Source of the DNA: Raineyella sp964402325 | GTDB lineage: Bacteria > Actinomycetota > Actinomycetes > Propionibacteriales > Propionibacteriaceae | DNA: 45,211 bases | Direction: 5' to 3' | Assembly: GCA_964402325.1 (NCBI GenBank) | Contig: CAYOBI010000012.1 | Span: 1 to 45,211, forward strand | Shown here: positions 25,457-33,473 of the stretch, in pieces | Layout: the number at the start of each line of letters is the position of its first letter | How positions within the stretch are numbered: position 1 is the first letter of the stretch | The notes under the pieces: model-generated | Told to the model about the DNA's origin: nothing | Seen by the model: only the letters and a program-made list of their open reading frames with translations | The model's database searches: none | Made by a program: the position numbers and the translations under genes

Positions 25457-26512
25457 TCAGTCGGCGAACAGTTCCGCCACGTCCTGGGGGTCGACGTCCT
25501 CGATCGAGGCGTCGCTCCACCGCGGCGCTTGGTCCTTGTCGACCAGCTGGGCGCGGACTCCCTCGGCGAAGTCGGGCAGCATCGCCATCCGCTCGGCGAC
25601 CCGCAGGTCCTGGGCCAGCACCTCGTGCACCCCGGCCATCGCCTGGGCCCGTCGCAGCGCCTCGAGGCTCGTGACCACCGACAGCGGGCAGCGCAGTCGC
25701 AGGTCGGCCCCCGCGCGGCGGGCCGCCGGGTCCTCGTGGTCGAGCAGCCGCCCGACGATCAGGGTGGCGTCCGCGCCGGTGAAGCACTCGTCGATCCATC
25801 GCCGGGTCGGGCCGTCCTCGTGCAGGGCGGACAGGGCGGGGTAGGACAGCTCCACGCCGGTGAACGGGGCGCCCTCGGCGAGCGCGAACAGCCAGGGGTC
25901 GCGGCGCCCGTCCAGGGCCGCCATCTCCACCAGCCGGTCGGCGGCGACCATGGCGTCGGCGAAGCCCGCCGCCACCGCGTCGGCGCCGTCGACGGTTGCC
26001 CCGGTCATCGCCATCCAGGCGCCGATCTGGCCCGGCGCCCCGGCCAGCAGCCACTGGGCGCCGACGTCGGGGGTGAAGCCGATGATGGTCTCGGGCATCG
26101 CGAGCCGGGTGTTCTCGGTGGCCAGCCGGATCGAGCCGTGGCCGGACACACCGACGCCGCCGCCCATCACGATCCCGTCCATCAGCGCCACGTACGGCTT
26201 GGGGAAGTCGGCGATCGCCGCGTTCATGCCGTACTCGGTGGCGAAGAACGGGCCCGGGTCACCGTCCGCCAGGACGTTGGTGCGGACCGCACGGACGTCT
26301 CCGCCGGAGCACAGCCCGCGTTCGCCGGCGCCCTGGATGACCACCACGCCGACCCCGTCGTCGGCCGCCCACTCGTCCAGTGCGGCGTGGATGTCGGTCA
26401 CCATGCCGAGGGTGAGGGCGTTGATCGCCCGCGGACGGTTGAGCACGATCCGGGCCACCGGCCCGTCGGTGCCGAAGAGCACGTCGTCGGTGCTGCGGCT
26501 GGTCAGCTCCAT
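25457..26512 (-). CDS. 3-hydroxyisobutyryl-CoA hydrolase / enoyl-CoA hydratase-isomerase family enzyme
   Basis: This is a crotonase-fold enzyme of 351 residues. Near the N terminus is VLNRPRAINALTLGMV. The oxyanion-hole region is GLCSGGDVRAV, followed by MDGIVMGGGVGVSGHGS and AMPETIIGFTPDVGAQWLL. The length and the C-terminal segment DFAEGVRAQLVDKDQAPRW are typical of the 3-hydroxyisobutyryl-CoA hydrolase branch, which acts in valine breakdown, rather than of short enoyl-CoA hydratases. No other valine-catabolic gene is nearby. A GGAGGAAGG site precedes the ATG. It lies 59 bases downstream of xthA on the same strand. Confidence 0.87.
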   Translation of the reverse strand: MELTSRSTDDVLFGTDGPVARIVLNRPRAINALTLGMVTDIHAALDEWAADDGVGVVVIQGAGERGLCSGGDVRAVRTNVLADGDPGPFFATEYGMNAAIADFPKPYVALMDGIVMGGGVGVSGHGSIRLATENTRLAMPETIIGFTPDVGAQWLLAGAPGQIGAWMAMTGATVDGADAVAAGFADAMVAADRLVEMAALDGRRDPWLFALAEGAPFTGVELSYPALSALHEDGPTRRWIDECFTGADATLIVGRLLDHEDPAARRAGADLRLRCPLSVVTSLEALRRAQAMAGVHEVLAQDLRVAERMAMLPDFAEGVRAQLVDKDQAPRWSDASIEDVDPQDVAELFAD

Positions 26513-26571
26513 CGGGGTTTCCTTCCTCCGTGGGTCCGGGGCGTCGTACGCTCACGTCGCGCGGCGCGAGC

Positions 26572-27393
26572 TCACACCTCGTAGTCGACCACGACCGGGG
26601 CGTGGTCGGAGATCCGGGTGTCGTACGTCGGATCGCGGTCGGTGCCGGCCGCCGACGCGGCGGCGGCCAGCCCGGGGGTGGCCAGCTGGTAGTCGATCCG
26701 CCAGCCGGCGTCGTTGTCGAACGCCTTGCCGCGCCACGACCACCAGGAATAGGGACCCTCGACGCCACCGCGGTGGTGCCGGACCACGTCGACCAGGGTG
26801 CGTGGCGACTGGACTCCGGCGATCCACTCCCGCTCCTCGGGCAGGAAGCCCTCCGAGCGCCGGTTCGTGCGCCAGTTCCGGATGTCCAGCTGGGTCGGGG
26901 CGATGTTCCAGTCACCCATCACCACGAACTCGCGGCCCTCCCGGCCCGCCTCGCGGCGGCTCCGGGTCAGGTGGCGGGAGAACGATTCCAGGAAGCGGAA
27001 CTTCCGCTGCATCTTCGCCAGCGACGCCTCGTCCTCGTACGGCGTCCCGCCCTTGGGAACGTAGACCGAGGCGACCCGCAGTTTCGGGCCGTCGGCGGGG
27101 TCGAGGTCGACCTCCAGGTAGCGGCCCTCCCGGTCGAACTCCTTGCTGCCGAACCCGAGCCGGACCGCACCGGGCGCCGTCCGGCTGGCGATCGCCACTC
27201 CGTTGCGTCCCGGGATCGTGCCGGCGTCGTGCACCAGGTGGTAGCCGCCGAACACGTCGGGCACCTCCCCGGCCGGGCAGCGCATCTCCTGCACCGCCAG
27301 CACGTCCGGCGTACGCGCCGCCAGCCAGGCGGGGAAGCCGCGTCGATCCGCGGCCCGGATCCCGTTCACGTTGAAGGTGGCGATGCGGAGCAC
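26572..27393 (-). CDS. xthA: Exodeoxyribonuclease III (AP endonuclease)
   Basis: This enzyme of base-excision DNA repair nicks at abasic sites and removes 3' blocking groups. The 273-residue protein holds the endonuclease/exonuclease/phosphatase motifs: FNVNGIRA at the start, LAVQEMRC with the metal-binding Glu, VASVYVPKGG, MGDWNIAPTQLDIRNW, WRIDYQLATPG, and the terminal SDHAPVVVDYE with the catalytic Asp-His pair. The start is GTG at 27393. It is transcribed toward the 3-hydroxyisobutyryl-CoA hydrolase gene, with yajQ upstream on the same strand. Confidence 0.95.
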   Translation of the reverse strand: MLRIATFNVNGIRAADRRGFPAWLAARTPDVLAVQEMRCPAGEVPDVFGGYHLVHDAGTIPGRNGVAIASRTAPGAVRLGFGSKEFDREGRYLEVDLDPADGPKLRVASVYVPKGGTPYEDEASLAKMQRKFRFLESFSRHLTRSRREAGREGREFVVMGDWNIAPTQLDIRNWRTNRRSEGFLPEEREWIAGVQSPRTLVDVVRHHRGGVEGPYSWWSWRGKAFDNDAGWRIDYQLATPGLAAAASAAGTDRDPTYDTRISDHAPVVVDYEV

Positions 27394-27453
27394 CCGCTCA
27401 GCATAGGGGCAGGCGACGCCCCCGCCGCCCGACGATGCCGCTCCCGGGCAGGC

Positions 27454-27948
27454 CTACCGGTAGTTCGTGAACTGGACCGCGAAGTCGTAGTCCTGGGCCT
27501 TGATCAGGGTCTGCACGGTCTGCAGGTCGTCGCGGCTCTTGGACGACACCCGCAGTTCGTCGCCCTGGATCTGGGCCTTGACGCCCTTGGGGCCCTCGTC
27601 GCGGATCAGCTTGGAGACCTTCTTGGCGTTCTCCTGGCTGATCCCCTCCTGGATCGACGCGGTGATCTTCCACACCTTGCCCGACGACCGCGGGGCGCCG
27701 GCGTCGAGCGACTTCAGGTTGATCCCGCGGCGGACCAGCTTGGACTGCAGCACGTCGAGCACGGCGGTGACCCGCTCCTCGGTGCTGGCCTCGAGCTCGA
27801 TGACGTCCTCCCCGGACAGGGCGACCTTCGCGTCGGTGCCCTTGAAGTCGAAGCGCTGGTGCACCTCCTTGGCCGCCTGGTTCACGGCGTTGGCCACCTC
27901 CATGTGGTCGACCTTGCTCACGACGTCGAACGAGTTCTCACTGGCCAC
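27454..27948 (-). CDS. yajQ: YajQ family nucleotide-binding protein
   Basis: This 164-residue protein shows the YajQ pattern throughout: SFDVVSKVDHMEVANAVNQAAKEV near the start, RFDFKGT, IQEGISQENAKKVSKLIRDEGPKGVKAQIQGDELRV, and the C-terminal FAVQFTNYR. The family binds nucleotides or nucleic acid, and some members bind cyclic di-GMP; the cellular role is unsettled. The start is GTG 27948 with a GAGGAG site six bases upstream. The reading frame continues much further upstream, but that part has no family similarity and crosses the tRNA genes. Confidence 0.93.
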   Translation of the reverse strand: MASENSFDVVSKVDHMEVANAVNQAAKEVHQRFDFKGTDAKVALSGEDVIELEASTEERVTAVLDVLQSKLVRRGINLKSLDAGAPRSSGKVWKITASIQEGISQENAKKVSKLIRDEGPKGVKAQIQGDELRVSSKSRDDLQTVQTLIKAQDYDFAVQFTNYR

Positions 27949-28077
27949 GGTCTGCTCCTCGGGATGGGGGGGTCGTCGTCCGACCATTCTGCCGTGCCCG
28001 GCACGTGACGGCAGCCCCTCCGCGGCGAGTCGGTGGGCCCGGCACGGGGCCGTACGGACCGGCGTCGTGGTGCCGTT

Positions 28078-28107
28078 TTGCACTCGACGGCCTACCCTTG
28101 CTATGGT
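28078..28107 (+). promoter_or_regulatory. Promoter of tRNA-Tyr
   Basis: TTGCAC (28078-28083) and TATGGT (28102-28107) are separated by 18 bases. The predicted start is about 35 bases before the tRNA. The AT-rich hexamers stand out in this GC-rich region. Confidence 0.5.
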
Positions 28108-28150
28108 TTCCGTCGCCCGAGAAACCCGGGAAACCGGGGGGATCAGGCAT

Positions 28151-28232
28151 GGCAGGTTGCCCGAGCGGCCAAAGGGAGCGGTCTGTAAAACCGTCGGCTT
28201 CGCCTTCGCTGGTTCGAATCCAGCACCTGCCA
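28151..28232 (+). tRNA. tRNA-Tyr (GTA)
   Basis: The acceptor strands GGCAGGT (28151-28157) and ACCTGCC (28225-28231) pair perfectly. The anticodon loop reads CTGTAAA with anticodon GTA, and the T loop is GGTTCGAATCC. A long variable arm, as expected for class II tRNA-Tyr, lies between the anticodon and T arms. The discriminator is A28232, and CCA is not encoded. Confidence 0.96.
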
Positions 28233-28285
28233 CGCACGGCCGAGAGACCGGCTTGCACCCCTGGCTCGACCCACTGAACCCCGGT

Positions 28286-28314
28286 TTGGCAAGTCGACCA
28301 GAGTTGTGTAAGTT
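28286..28314 (+). promoter_or_regulatory. Promoter of tRNA-Thr
   Basis: TTGGCA (28286-28291) and TAAGTT (28309-28314) are 17 bases apart, close to the major sigma factor consensus. Transcription would begin near 28321, about 40 bases before the tRNA. tRNA-Met and rpmG may follow on the same transcript. Confidence 0.65.
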
Positions 28315-28362
28315 GGTTCCTCGGCAGCTGTGCCGGAACTCGCCGTCCGGGACAGGGTGCAG

Positions 28363-28435
28363 GCCCCTATAGCTCAGTAGGCAGAGCGTCTCCATGGTAA
28401 GGAGAAGGTCAGCAGTTCGATTCTGCTTGGGGGCT
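28363..28435 (+). tRNA. tRNA-Thr (GGT)
   Basis: The acceptor GCCCCTA (28363-28369) pairs with TGGGGGC (28428-28434), including one G-T pair. The anticodon stem TCTCC/GGAGA encloses ATGGTAA, which gives anticodon GGT. The T loop TTCGATT is present. CCA is not encoded. Confidence 0.95.
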
Positions 28436-28513
28436 CGGACTCCGGATCCACGGCCAGCGACGACCGCAGTCGCTGCCACCGCGGATGCCAGCCAGGTGAC
28501 TGGTCCGGAACAT

Positions 28514-28590
28514 GGCGGGGTAGCTCAGTTGGTGAGAGCGCACGACTCATAATCGTGAGGTCGCGGGTTCGAATCCCGCCCTCGCTACCA
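28514..28590 (+). tRNA. tRNA-Met (CAT), elongator
   Basis: The cloverleaf is complete, with acceptor GGCGGGG and its partner CCTCGCT, anticodon CAT in the loop CTCATAA, T loop TTCGAAT, and an encoded 3' CCA ending at 28590. The 5' end and anticodon stem are those of elongator tRNA-Met, not the initiator. The other two tRNAs in this cluster lack an encoded CCA. Confidence 0.95.
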
Positions 28591-28628
28591 TTCAGACCAG
28601 TTGAACTTGAACAGACAGAGGATCGATC

Positions 28629-28796
28629 ATGGCCAAGGCTGCTGATATTCGCCCGAAGATCACGCTTGCCTGCACCGAGTGCAAGGAGCGGAACTACATC
28701 ACCAAGAAGAACCGGCGCAACACCCCGGATCGCCTGGAGATGAACAAGTTCTGCCCGAAGTGCGGCCACCACACCGCTCACCGCGAGACCCGCTGA
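28629..28796 (+). CDS. rpmG: 50S ribosomal protein L33
   Basis: This 55-residue ribosomal protein has the zinc-ribbon form of L33: the pairs CTEC (residues 15-18) and CPKC (43-46) are intact, so it is the zinc-binding (C+) paralogue. It follows tRNA-Met by 38 bases with an AGAGGA ribosome-binding site. The order rpmG-hadA-hadB upstream of trpT-secE-nusG is a conserved actinobacterial arrangement. Confidence 0.96.
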   Translation: MAKAADIRPKITLACTECKERNYITKKNRRNTPDRLEMNKFCPKCGHHTAHRETR

Positions 28797-28816
28797 GCGT
28801 ACGACACAGAGTTCCC

Positions 28817-28858
28817 GACAGGGCGTCACCCACCGTGGTGACGCCCTGTCTGCGTTTC
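28817..28858 (+). terminator. Intrinsic terminator after rpmG
   Basis: A perfect 14-bp stem (28817-28830 with 28837-28850) encloses a six-base loop and is followed by TGCGTTTCCT. It separates the tRNA/rpmG transcript from the hadA-like gene. Confidence 0.85.
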
Positions 28859-28925
28859 CTCCCGGCGTACGTACGACGTCCCACGAGCCTCCCCGCGGAT
28901 CACCGGACCGAGTAGCGTTGAGCCC

Positions 28926-29405
28926 ATGGCCATCACGTCTGAGCACGCCGGGAGGTCCTACCCGGCCACGGAGCCGTACCAGGTGTCCCGTGCCAAGATC
29001 CACGAGTTCGCCCGGGCGATCGGGGACGACAACCCCTCGTACGGTGGCCCCAGCCCGATCGCCCCGCCGACCTTCGCCTTCGTCATCGCGTCGACCGCCT
29101 GGGAGGCGATGTTCGGCGACCCGGACCTCGAGCTGCGCCTGGAGCGGGTGATCCACGGCGACCAGAGTTTCCGCTACGACCGGCCGCTGCGGGCCGGGGA
29201 CGAGGTCGTCGGGGTGCTGACCCTGGACAAGGTCCGGCTGCGCGGACCGATGGAGTTCGTCACCACCTCGGTCGACGTCAGCACCGTCGCCGGCGAGCAC
29301 GTCTGCACCGTGACCGCCCAGCTGATCCACAACCGCGAGGTGCCCGCTCCGAAGGAGCCGAAGGCCCAAGCCGCCCGGAGCGCCGCCGAGGAGGGCACCC
29401 GATGA
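28926..29405 (+). CDS. HadA-like MaoC-family dehydratase subunit (N-terminal hot-dog fold)
   Basis: This 159-residue protein has the FAS1-like dehydratase N-terminal hot-dog fold. The order YQVSRAKIHEFARAIGDDNPSYGG, then IAPPTFAFVIA, then HGDQSFRYDRPLRAGDEVVG is that of HadA/HadC. These pair with HadB to dehydrate 3-hydroxyacyl thioesters in fatty-acid elongation. In mycobacteria this serves mycolic acids; here the substrate is unknown. The stop overlaps the hadB-like start. The C-terminal 20 residues are charged and probably flexible. Confidence 0.85.
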   Translation: MAITSEHAGRSYPATEPYQVSRAKIHEFARAIGDDNPSYGGPSPIAPPTFAFVIASTAWEAMFGDPDLELRLERVIHGDQSFRYDRPLRAGDEVVGVLTLDKVRLRGPMEFVTTSVDVSTVAGEHVCTVTAQLIHNREVPAPKEPKAQAARSAAEEGTR

Positions 29406-29836
29406 TGACCGAGCCCACGCCGATGACCATCGGCACCCAACTGCCGCCGCTCACCGTCCCCCTGACCCGGGCCGACCTGGTCCGCTACGCCGGTGCGTCC
29501 ACCGACTTCAACCCGATCCACTGGTCCGACCGGATGGCCCGCCAGGTCGGCATGCCCTCGGTGATCGCCCACGGCATGCTGACGATGGCCACCGCGCTGC
29601 GGATCGTCACCGACTGGGTCGGCGACCCGGCGAAGGTCCGGGCCTACTCCTGCCGCTTCACCAGCCCGGTGCCCGTCCCCGACGACGAGGCCGGCGTCGA
29701 GCTGCGGATCACCGCGGCCGTCAGCGCCCTCACCGACGAGACCGCCACCGTGACGATCACCGCCGTGATCACCGGGCCGGACGGGGAGGACGTCAAGGTG
29801 CTCGGCCAGGCGACCGCGGAGGTCGACCGTGGCTGA
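29402..29836 (+). CDS. HadB-like MaoC-family dehydratase, catalytic subunit
   Basis: The 144-residue protein contains the hydratase-2 catalytic motif: Asp35 and His40 in STDFNPIHWSD, followed by PSVIAHGMLTMA. It is the catalytic partner of the preceding HadA-like protein in an (R)-specific 3-hydroxyacyl dehydratase. The ATG at 29402 overlaps the hadA-like stop; a second ATG at 29405 is in frame. The gene overlaps murB by eight bases, so the three are expressed together. Confidence 0.87.
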   Translation: MMTEPTPMTIGTQLPPLTVPLTRADLVRYAGASTDFNPIHWSDRMARQVGMPSVIAHGMLTMATALRIVTDWVGDPAKVRAYSCRFTSPVPVPDDEAGVELRITAAVSALTDETATVTITAVITGPDGEDVKVLGQATAEVDRG

Positions 29837-30893
29837 AGTCCTCGCCGACCACACCACCTTCCACCTCGGCGGGCCGGCCGCCCGCTTCGAGGTCGCCCGT
29901 GACGAGCGGACCCTGGTCGACCTGGTCGGCCGGGCCGACACCAGCGGGGAGCCGGTGCTGATCCTCGGTGGCGGGTCCAACCTGCTGGTCGGAGACGAGG
30001 GGTTCGACGGGCTGGTCGTCAGCGTCGCCACCTCCGGCCTGCAGGTGGAGGAGGAGTCCTGCTGCGCCGGCGCCAACGTGACGGTCGCGGCGGGGGAGTC
30101 GTGGGACGGGTTCGTCCAGCAGGCGATCAGCCACGAGTGGCGCGGCCTGGAGTGCCTGTCCGGCATCCCCGGCCAGGTCGGCGCCGTGCCGATCCAGAAC
30201 GTCGGGGCGTACGGCACCGAGGTCGGCCACTTCATCGTCCGGGTCCGCACCTGGGACCGGAAGGAACGGGCCCAGCGCACCTTCTTCCCGTTCGAGTGCG
30301 GCTTCGGCTACCGCACCTCACGGTTCAAGGAGGAGCCGGGGCGCTGGATCATCCTCGACGTCGCGTTCCAGTTCCTGCTCGGCGACCTGCTCTCCTCGGT
30401 CCGCTACCAGCAGCTGGCCGACCGGCTGGGCGTCGGCCTGGGCGAACCGGCCCGGGCCCCGGAGGTCCGCCGGGCGGTGCTGGAGCTGCGGGCAGGCAAG
30501 GGCATGGTCGTCGACCCGGCCGACCACGACACCTGGAGCGCCGGCTCCTTCTTCACCAATCCGGTGCTGCCGGAGGCCGTCGCCGCCCGGCTGCCCGAAG
30601 CGGCGCCGCGCTACCCGGCCGGCCCCGGCCTGGTGAAGTCCTCGGCCGCCTGGCTGATCGAGCACGCCGGCTTCAGCAAGGGCTGGCACCTGCCCCGCTA
30701 CGCCGACGGCGCCGCCCCGGCGACGCTGTCGACCAAGCACACCCTCGCCCTCACCAACCGCGGCGGCGCTGCCACCGCCGACGTGCTCGAGCTCGCCCGC
30801 GCCGTCCGCGACGGCGTCCGCGACACGTACGGGGTCACCCTCGTCCCCGAACCCAACCTGGTGAACTGCAGCCTGGACGACGTCCGGGTCTGA
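29829..30893 (+). CDS. murB: UDP-N-acetylenolpyruvoylglucosamine reductase
   Basis: MurB is a cytoplasmic FAD enzyme that reduces the enolpyruvyl group to form UDP-MurNAc for peptidoglycan. The 354-residue protein has an N-terminal NTTFHLGG-like start (HTTFHLGGPA), the FAD-binding ILGGGSNLLV, GIPGQVGAVPIQNVGAYG, FGYRTSRFK, the catalytic Ser in SAGSFFTNPVLP, and a late Glu in PEPNLV. The start is a GTG at 29829 within the end of the hadB-like gene. It is longer than the Gram-positive type II enzymes and resembles type I MurB. Confidence 0.95.
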   Translation: MAEVLADHTTFHLGGPAARFEVARDERTLVDLVGRADTSGEPVLILGGGSNLLVGDEGFDGLVVSVATSGLQVEEESCCAGANVTVAAGESWDGFVQQAISHEWRGLECLSGIPGQVGAVPIQNVGAYGTEVGHFIVRVRTWDRKERAQRTFFPFECGFGYRTSRFKEEPGRWIILDVAFQFLLGDLLSSVRYQQLADRLGVGLGEPARAPEVRRAVLELRAGKGMVVDPADHDTWSAGSFFTNPVLPEAVAARLPEAAPRYPAGPGLVKSSAAWLIEHAGFSKGWHLPRYADGAAPATLSTKHTLALTNRGGAATADVLELARAVRDGVRDTYGVTLVPEPNLVNCSLDDVRV

Positions 30894-30928
30894 TCCGGAC
30901 GCCGCCCCCTGATCCCGGAGGAAGCCCC

Positions 30929-32737
30929 GTGACCGACGGCACTGTACCGATCCGTGACCTGGCCGGGACGGGGCCGGACCTCGCCGTCTGGGCCCCCCGC
31001 CCCCGGCGGGTCCGGCTCTGGACCCGACCCGCCGCCGACCCGGCCGGCACCCCCACGGTCACCGGGATGGTCCGCGCCGAGGACGACTGGTGGGAGCCGG
31101 TGACCCCGGTCGTGCTGCCGGCCGACGGGGAACTGGACTACGGCTTCCTGCTCGACGACGACCCGACCCCGCGCCCCGACCCGCGGACACTGCGCCAGCC
31201 GTACGGGGTGCACGACGTGTCCCGGACGTACGACCCGGCCGCGTTCCCGTGGACCGACCGGGGCTGGACCGGCCGGCAGCTGGCCGGGGCGATCATCTAC
31301 GAGCTGCACCTCGGCACCTTCACCCCGGAGGGCACCCTCGCCGCGGCGATCGGTCGGCTCGACCACCTCGTCGACCTCGGCGTGGACACCGTCGAGCTGA
31401 TGCCGGTCGCGGCGTTCAACGGCCCGCGGGGCTGGGGGTACGACGGGGTCGACTGGTTCTGCGTCCACGAGGCGTACGGCGGCCCGGCCGGCTATCAGGC
31501 GTTCGTCGACGCCTGCCACGCCCGCGGCCTGGCGGTGCTGCAGGACGTCGTCTGGAACCACTGGGGCCCGTCCGGCAACTACCTGCCGATGTTCGGCCCC
31601 TACCTCGACGCCGCCACCGACACCCCGTGGGGCAACCCGGTCAACCTCGACGGGCCGGACTCCGACGAGGTGCAGCAGTACCTGCTCGACAACGCCCGGC
31701 ACTGGCTGCGCGACTTCCACGTCGACGGGCTGCGGCTGGACGCCGTGCACGCCCTCTCCGACCCCGGCCGGGCCGTCGACATCCTCGAGCAGCTGTCGGT
31801 CGAGGTCGACGCGCTGAGTGCCTTCCTGGGCCGCCCGCTCACCCTGGTCGCGGAGTCCGACCAGAACAACCCGCGGCTGTTCACCCCGCGGGAGGCCGGC
31901 GGCTACGGCCTGGCCGGGCAGTGGGTGGACGACTTCCACCACGCCGTCGTCGCGACGCTGACCGGGGAGGACGCCGGCTACTTCGTCGACTTTGCCGACC
32001 CGGAGGCGCTGGCGCACGTGCTCGGCCACGGGTTCCTGCACGACGGGCGCTGGTCGACCTTCCGGGGGCGTACGCACGGCCGGCCGCTGCCGCCCGGCAC
32101 CCCGGGCTGGCGACTGGTGGTCTGCGCCGGCAACCACGACCAGATCGGCAACCGGGCCGCCGGGGACCGGCTGCGCACTCGGGTCGACGACCGCACCCTG
32201 GCGCTGGCCGCGGTGCTCACCCTCACCGCGCCGTACACCCCGATGCTCTTCATGGGCGAGGAGTGGGGCGCCTCGACGCCGTGGGCCTTCTTCACCTCCC
32301 ACCCGGAGCCGGACCTCGGCCGGGCGGTGACCGAGGGGCGGCGGGCCGAGTTCGCCCGGATGGCCTGGGACCACGGGGTCGTCCCCGACCCGCAGGCCCT
32401 GGCGACCTTCACCGACTCGGTGCTGGACTGGACCGAGCCGCTCCGCGAGCCGTACGCGGCCCACCTCGCCCTGGTCCGCGACCTGATCGCGCTGCGCCGG
32501 GCCTGGCCCGATCTCGGCGACCCCCGGCTGGCCCGGACCCGGGTCGGGCTCGCCGCCGACGGGGACCTGCTGGTCGTCGAACGGGGCGAGCGGATCGTGG
32601 TCGGCGTCAACCTCGGCGAGGGGCCGGTGGTGAGCGCGGTCGTCGGCCGGGTGCTGCTGGCCACCGGGGAGGTCGAGGAGACCGCCGTCGGGCTGCGACT
32701 GGGCCCCCGCTCGGCCGTCGTGGTGGACCGCGCCTGA
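30929..32737 (+). CDS. treZ: Malto-oligosyltrehalose trehalohydrolase
   Basis: TreZ releases trehalose from maltooligosyltrehalose made by TreY. The 602-residue protein has an N-terminal beta domain (LAVWAPRPRRVRLW), then a GH13 barrel with YELHLGTFTPEGTL, MPVAAFNGPRGWGYDGV and DVVWNHWGPSGNYL. The catalytic residues are Asp271 in LRLDAVHA, Glu309 in VAESD and Asp404 in NHDQIGNRAAGDRL. The GTG at 30929 has a GGAGG site. No treY or treX is in the window, although these usually accompany treZ. It sits between murB and tRNA-Trp, a position not occupied by treZ in the conserved actinobacterial order. Confidence 0.94.
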   Translation: MTDGTVPIRDLAGTGPDLAVWAPRPRRVRLWTRPAADPAGTPTVTGMVRAEDDWWEPVTPVVLPADGELDYGFLLDDDPTPRPDPRTLRQPYGVHDVSRTYDPAAFPWTDRGWTGRQLAGAIIYELHLGTFTPEGTLAAAIGRLDHLVDLGVDTVELMPVAAFNGPRGWGYDGVDWFCVHEAYGGPAGYQAFVDACHARGLAVLQDVVWNHWGPSGNYLPMFGPYLDAATDTPWGNPVNLDGPDSDEVQQYLLDNARHWLRDFHVDGLRLDAVHALSDPGRAVDILEQLSVEVDALSAFLGRPLTLVAESDQNNPRLFTPREAGGYGLAGQWVDDFHHAVVATLTGEDAGYFVDFADPEALAHVLGHGFLHDGRWSTFRGRTHGRPLPPGTPGWRLVVCAGNHDQIGNRAAGDRLRTRVDDRTLALAAVLTLTAPYTPMLFMGEEWGASTPWAFFTSHPEPDLGRAVTEGRRAEFARMAWDHGVVPDPQALATFTDSVLDWTEPLREPYAAHLALVRDLIALRRAWPDLGDPRLARTRVGLAADGDLLVVERGERIVVGVNLGEGPVVSAVVGRVLLATGEVEETAVGLRLGPRSAVVVDRA

Positions 32738-32792
32738 GCCGGGCGACCGGGCCCGCCGCGTGTGCCGCAGAGCGGGGCGGGGCTGTCCCGGT

Positions 32793-32822
32793 TCGACATC
32801 CGGCCGGGGACCTGCGTAAACT
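32793..32822 (+). promoter_or_regulatory. Promoter of the trpT-secE-nusG unit
   Basis: TCGACA (32793-32798) and TAAACT (32817-32822) are 18 bases apart. The predicted start at about 32829 is 27 bases before tRNA-Trp. Confidence 0.6.
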
Positions 32823-32855
32823 ACCGATCTTGTCGGACGGGGAACCGTACGACGG

Positions 32856-32928
32856 ACGGCACTAGCTCAACTGGCAGAGCATCGGTCTCCAAAACCGAAG
32901 GTTGGGGGTTCAAGTCCCTCGTGCCGTG
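32856..32928 (+). tRNA. tRNA-Trp (CCA)
   Basis: The acceptor ACGGCAC (32856-32862) pairs fully with GTGCCGT (32921-32927). The anticodon loop CTCCAAA gives anticodon CCA. The T loop TTCAAGT is present and the 3' CCA is not encoded. The position ahead of secE and nusG is the conserved actinobacterial one. Confidence 0.96.
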
Positions 32929-33131
32929 CGAGTCCGGGGCACTGTGTGTCCCGGGCGCGACGAGCAGTCCTCGCTGGCGCTAGAGTCGGTGATGTCGTCC
33001 GAGCAAGGTCGACGGCCGCGCAGGCCGATCGCCGAGCTGGTCAACGGCGCAGCCTTGTCGGGGCACGCCTCGACCGCCGGGGGGCACCGAGACCGGACAG
33101 GTCGCAGACCTGGCGAGACGAAGGACGATGT

Positions 33132-33473
33132 GTGGCAGAGGACCTGACGGATCCGCTGGATTCCGATGACGTCGCGGCCGCTGAGGAGGGCACCCCGGAC
33201 CGCCGTGTCGGCGGGACGAATGGTCGCCGCCCCGTGCGCAGGACCCACGATGCCTCGCGCCGCTCCGCACTCCCCCCGTACGAGCAGAAGGCCGGCCCCG
33301 TCGCGTTCGTGGGGCAGTCGGTCGACGAGCTGAAGAAGGTCACCTGGCCGACCCGCCAGGAGATGGGTGGCTCGTTCATCGCCGTGCTCCTCTTCGTGGC
33401 GTTCATCATGGTGTTCGTCAGCCTGCTCGACACCGGGCTCGGCTGGGTGGTGCTGAAGGTGTTCGGCGGATGA
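33132..33473 (+). CDS. secE: Preprotein translocase subunit SecE
   Basis: SecE clamps the SecY channel. The 113-residue form has a hydrophilic Arg/Asp-rich N-terminal half, then the amphipathic VDELKKVTWPTRQEM helix that is the family signature, then a single membrane helix (FIAVLLFVAFIMVFVSLL). The GTG start has an AAGGA site. The stop overlaps the following ATG, which couples it to nusG. Confidence 0.95.
   Translation: MAEDLTDPLDSDDVAAAEEGTPDRRVGGTNGRRPVRRTHDASRRSALPPYEQKAGPVAFVGQSVDELKKVTWPTRQEMGGSFIAVLLFVAFIMVFVSLLDTGLGWVVLKVFGG

Noticed and set aside
27949..28479. N-terminal extension of yajQ across the tRNA cluster
   Set aside because: The open frame continues but crosses tRNA-Tyr and tRNA-Thr in antisense. 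YajQ similarity begins at GTG 27948 with a proper GAGGAG site.
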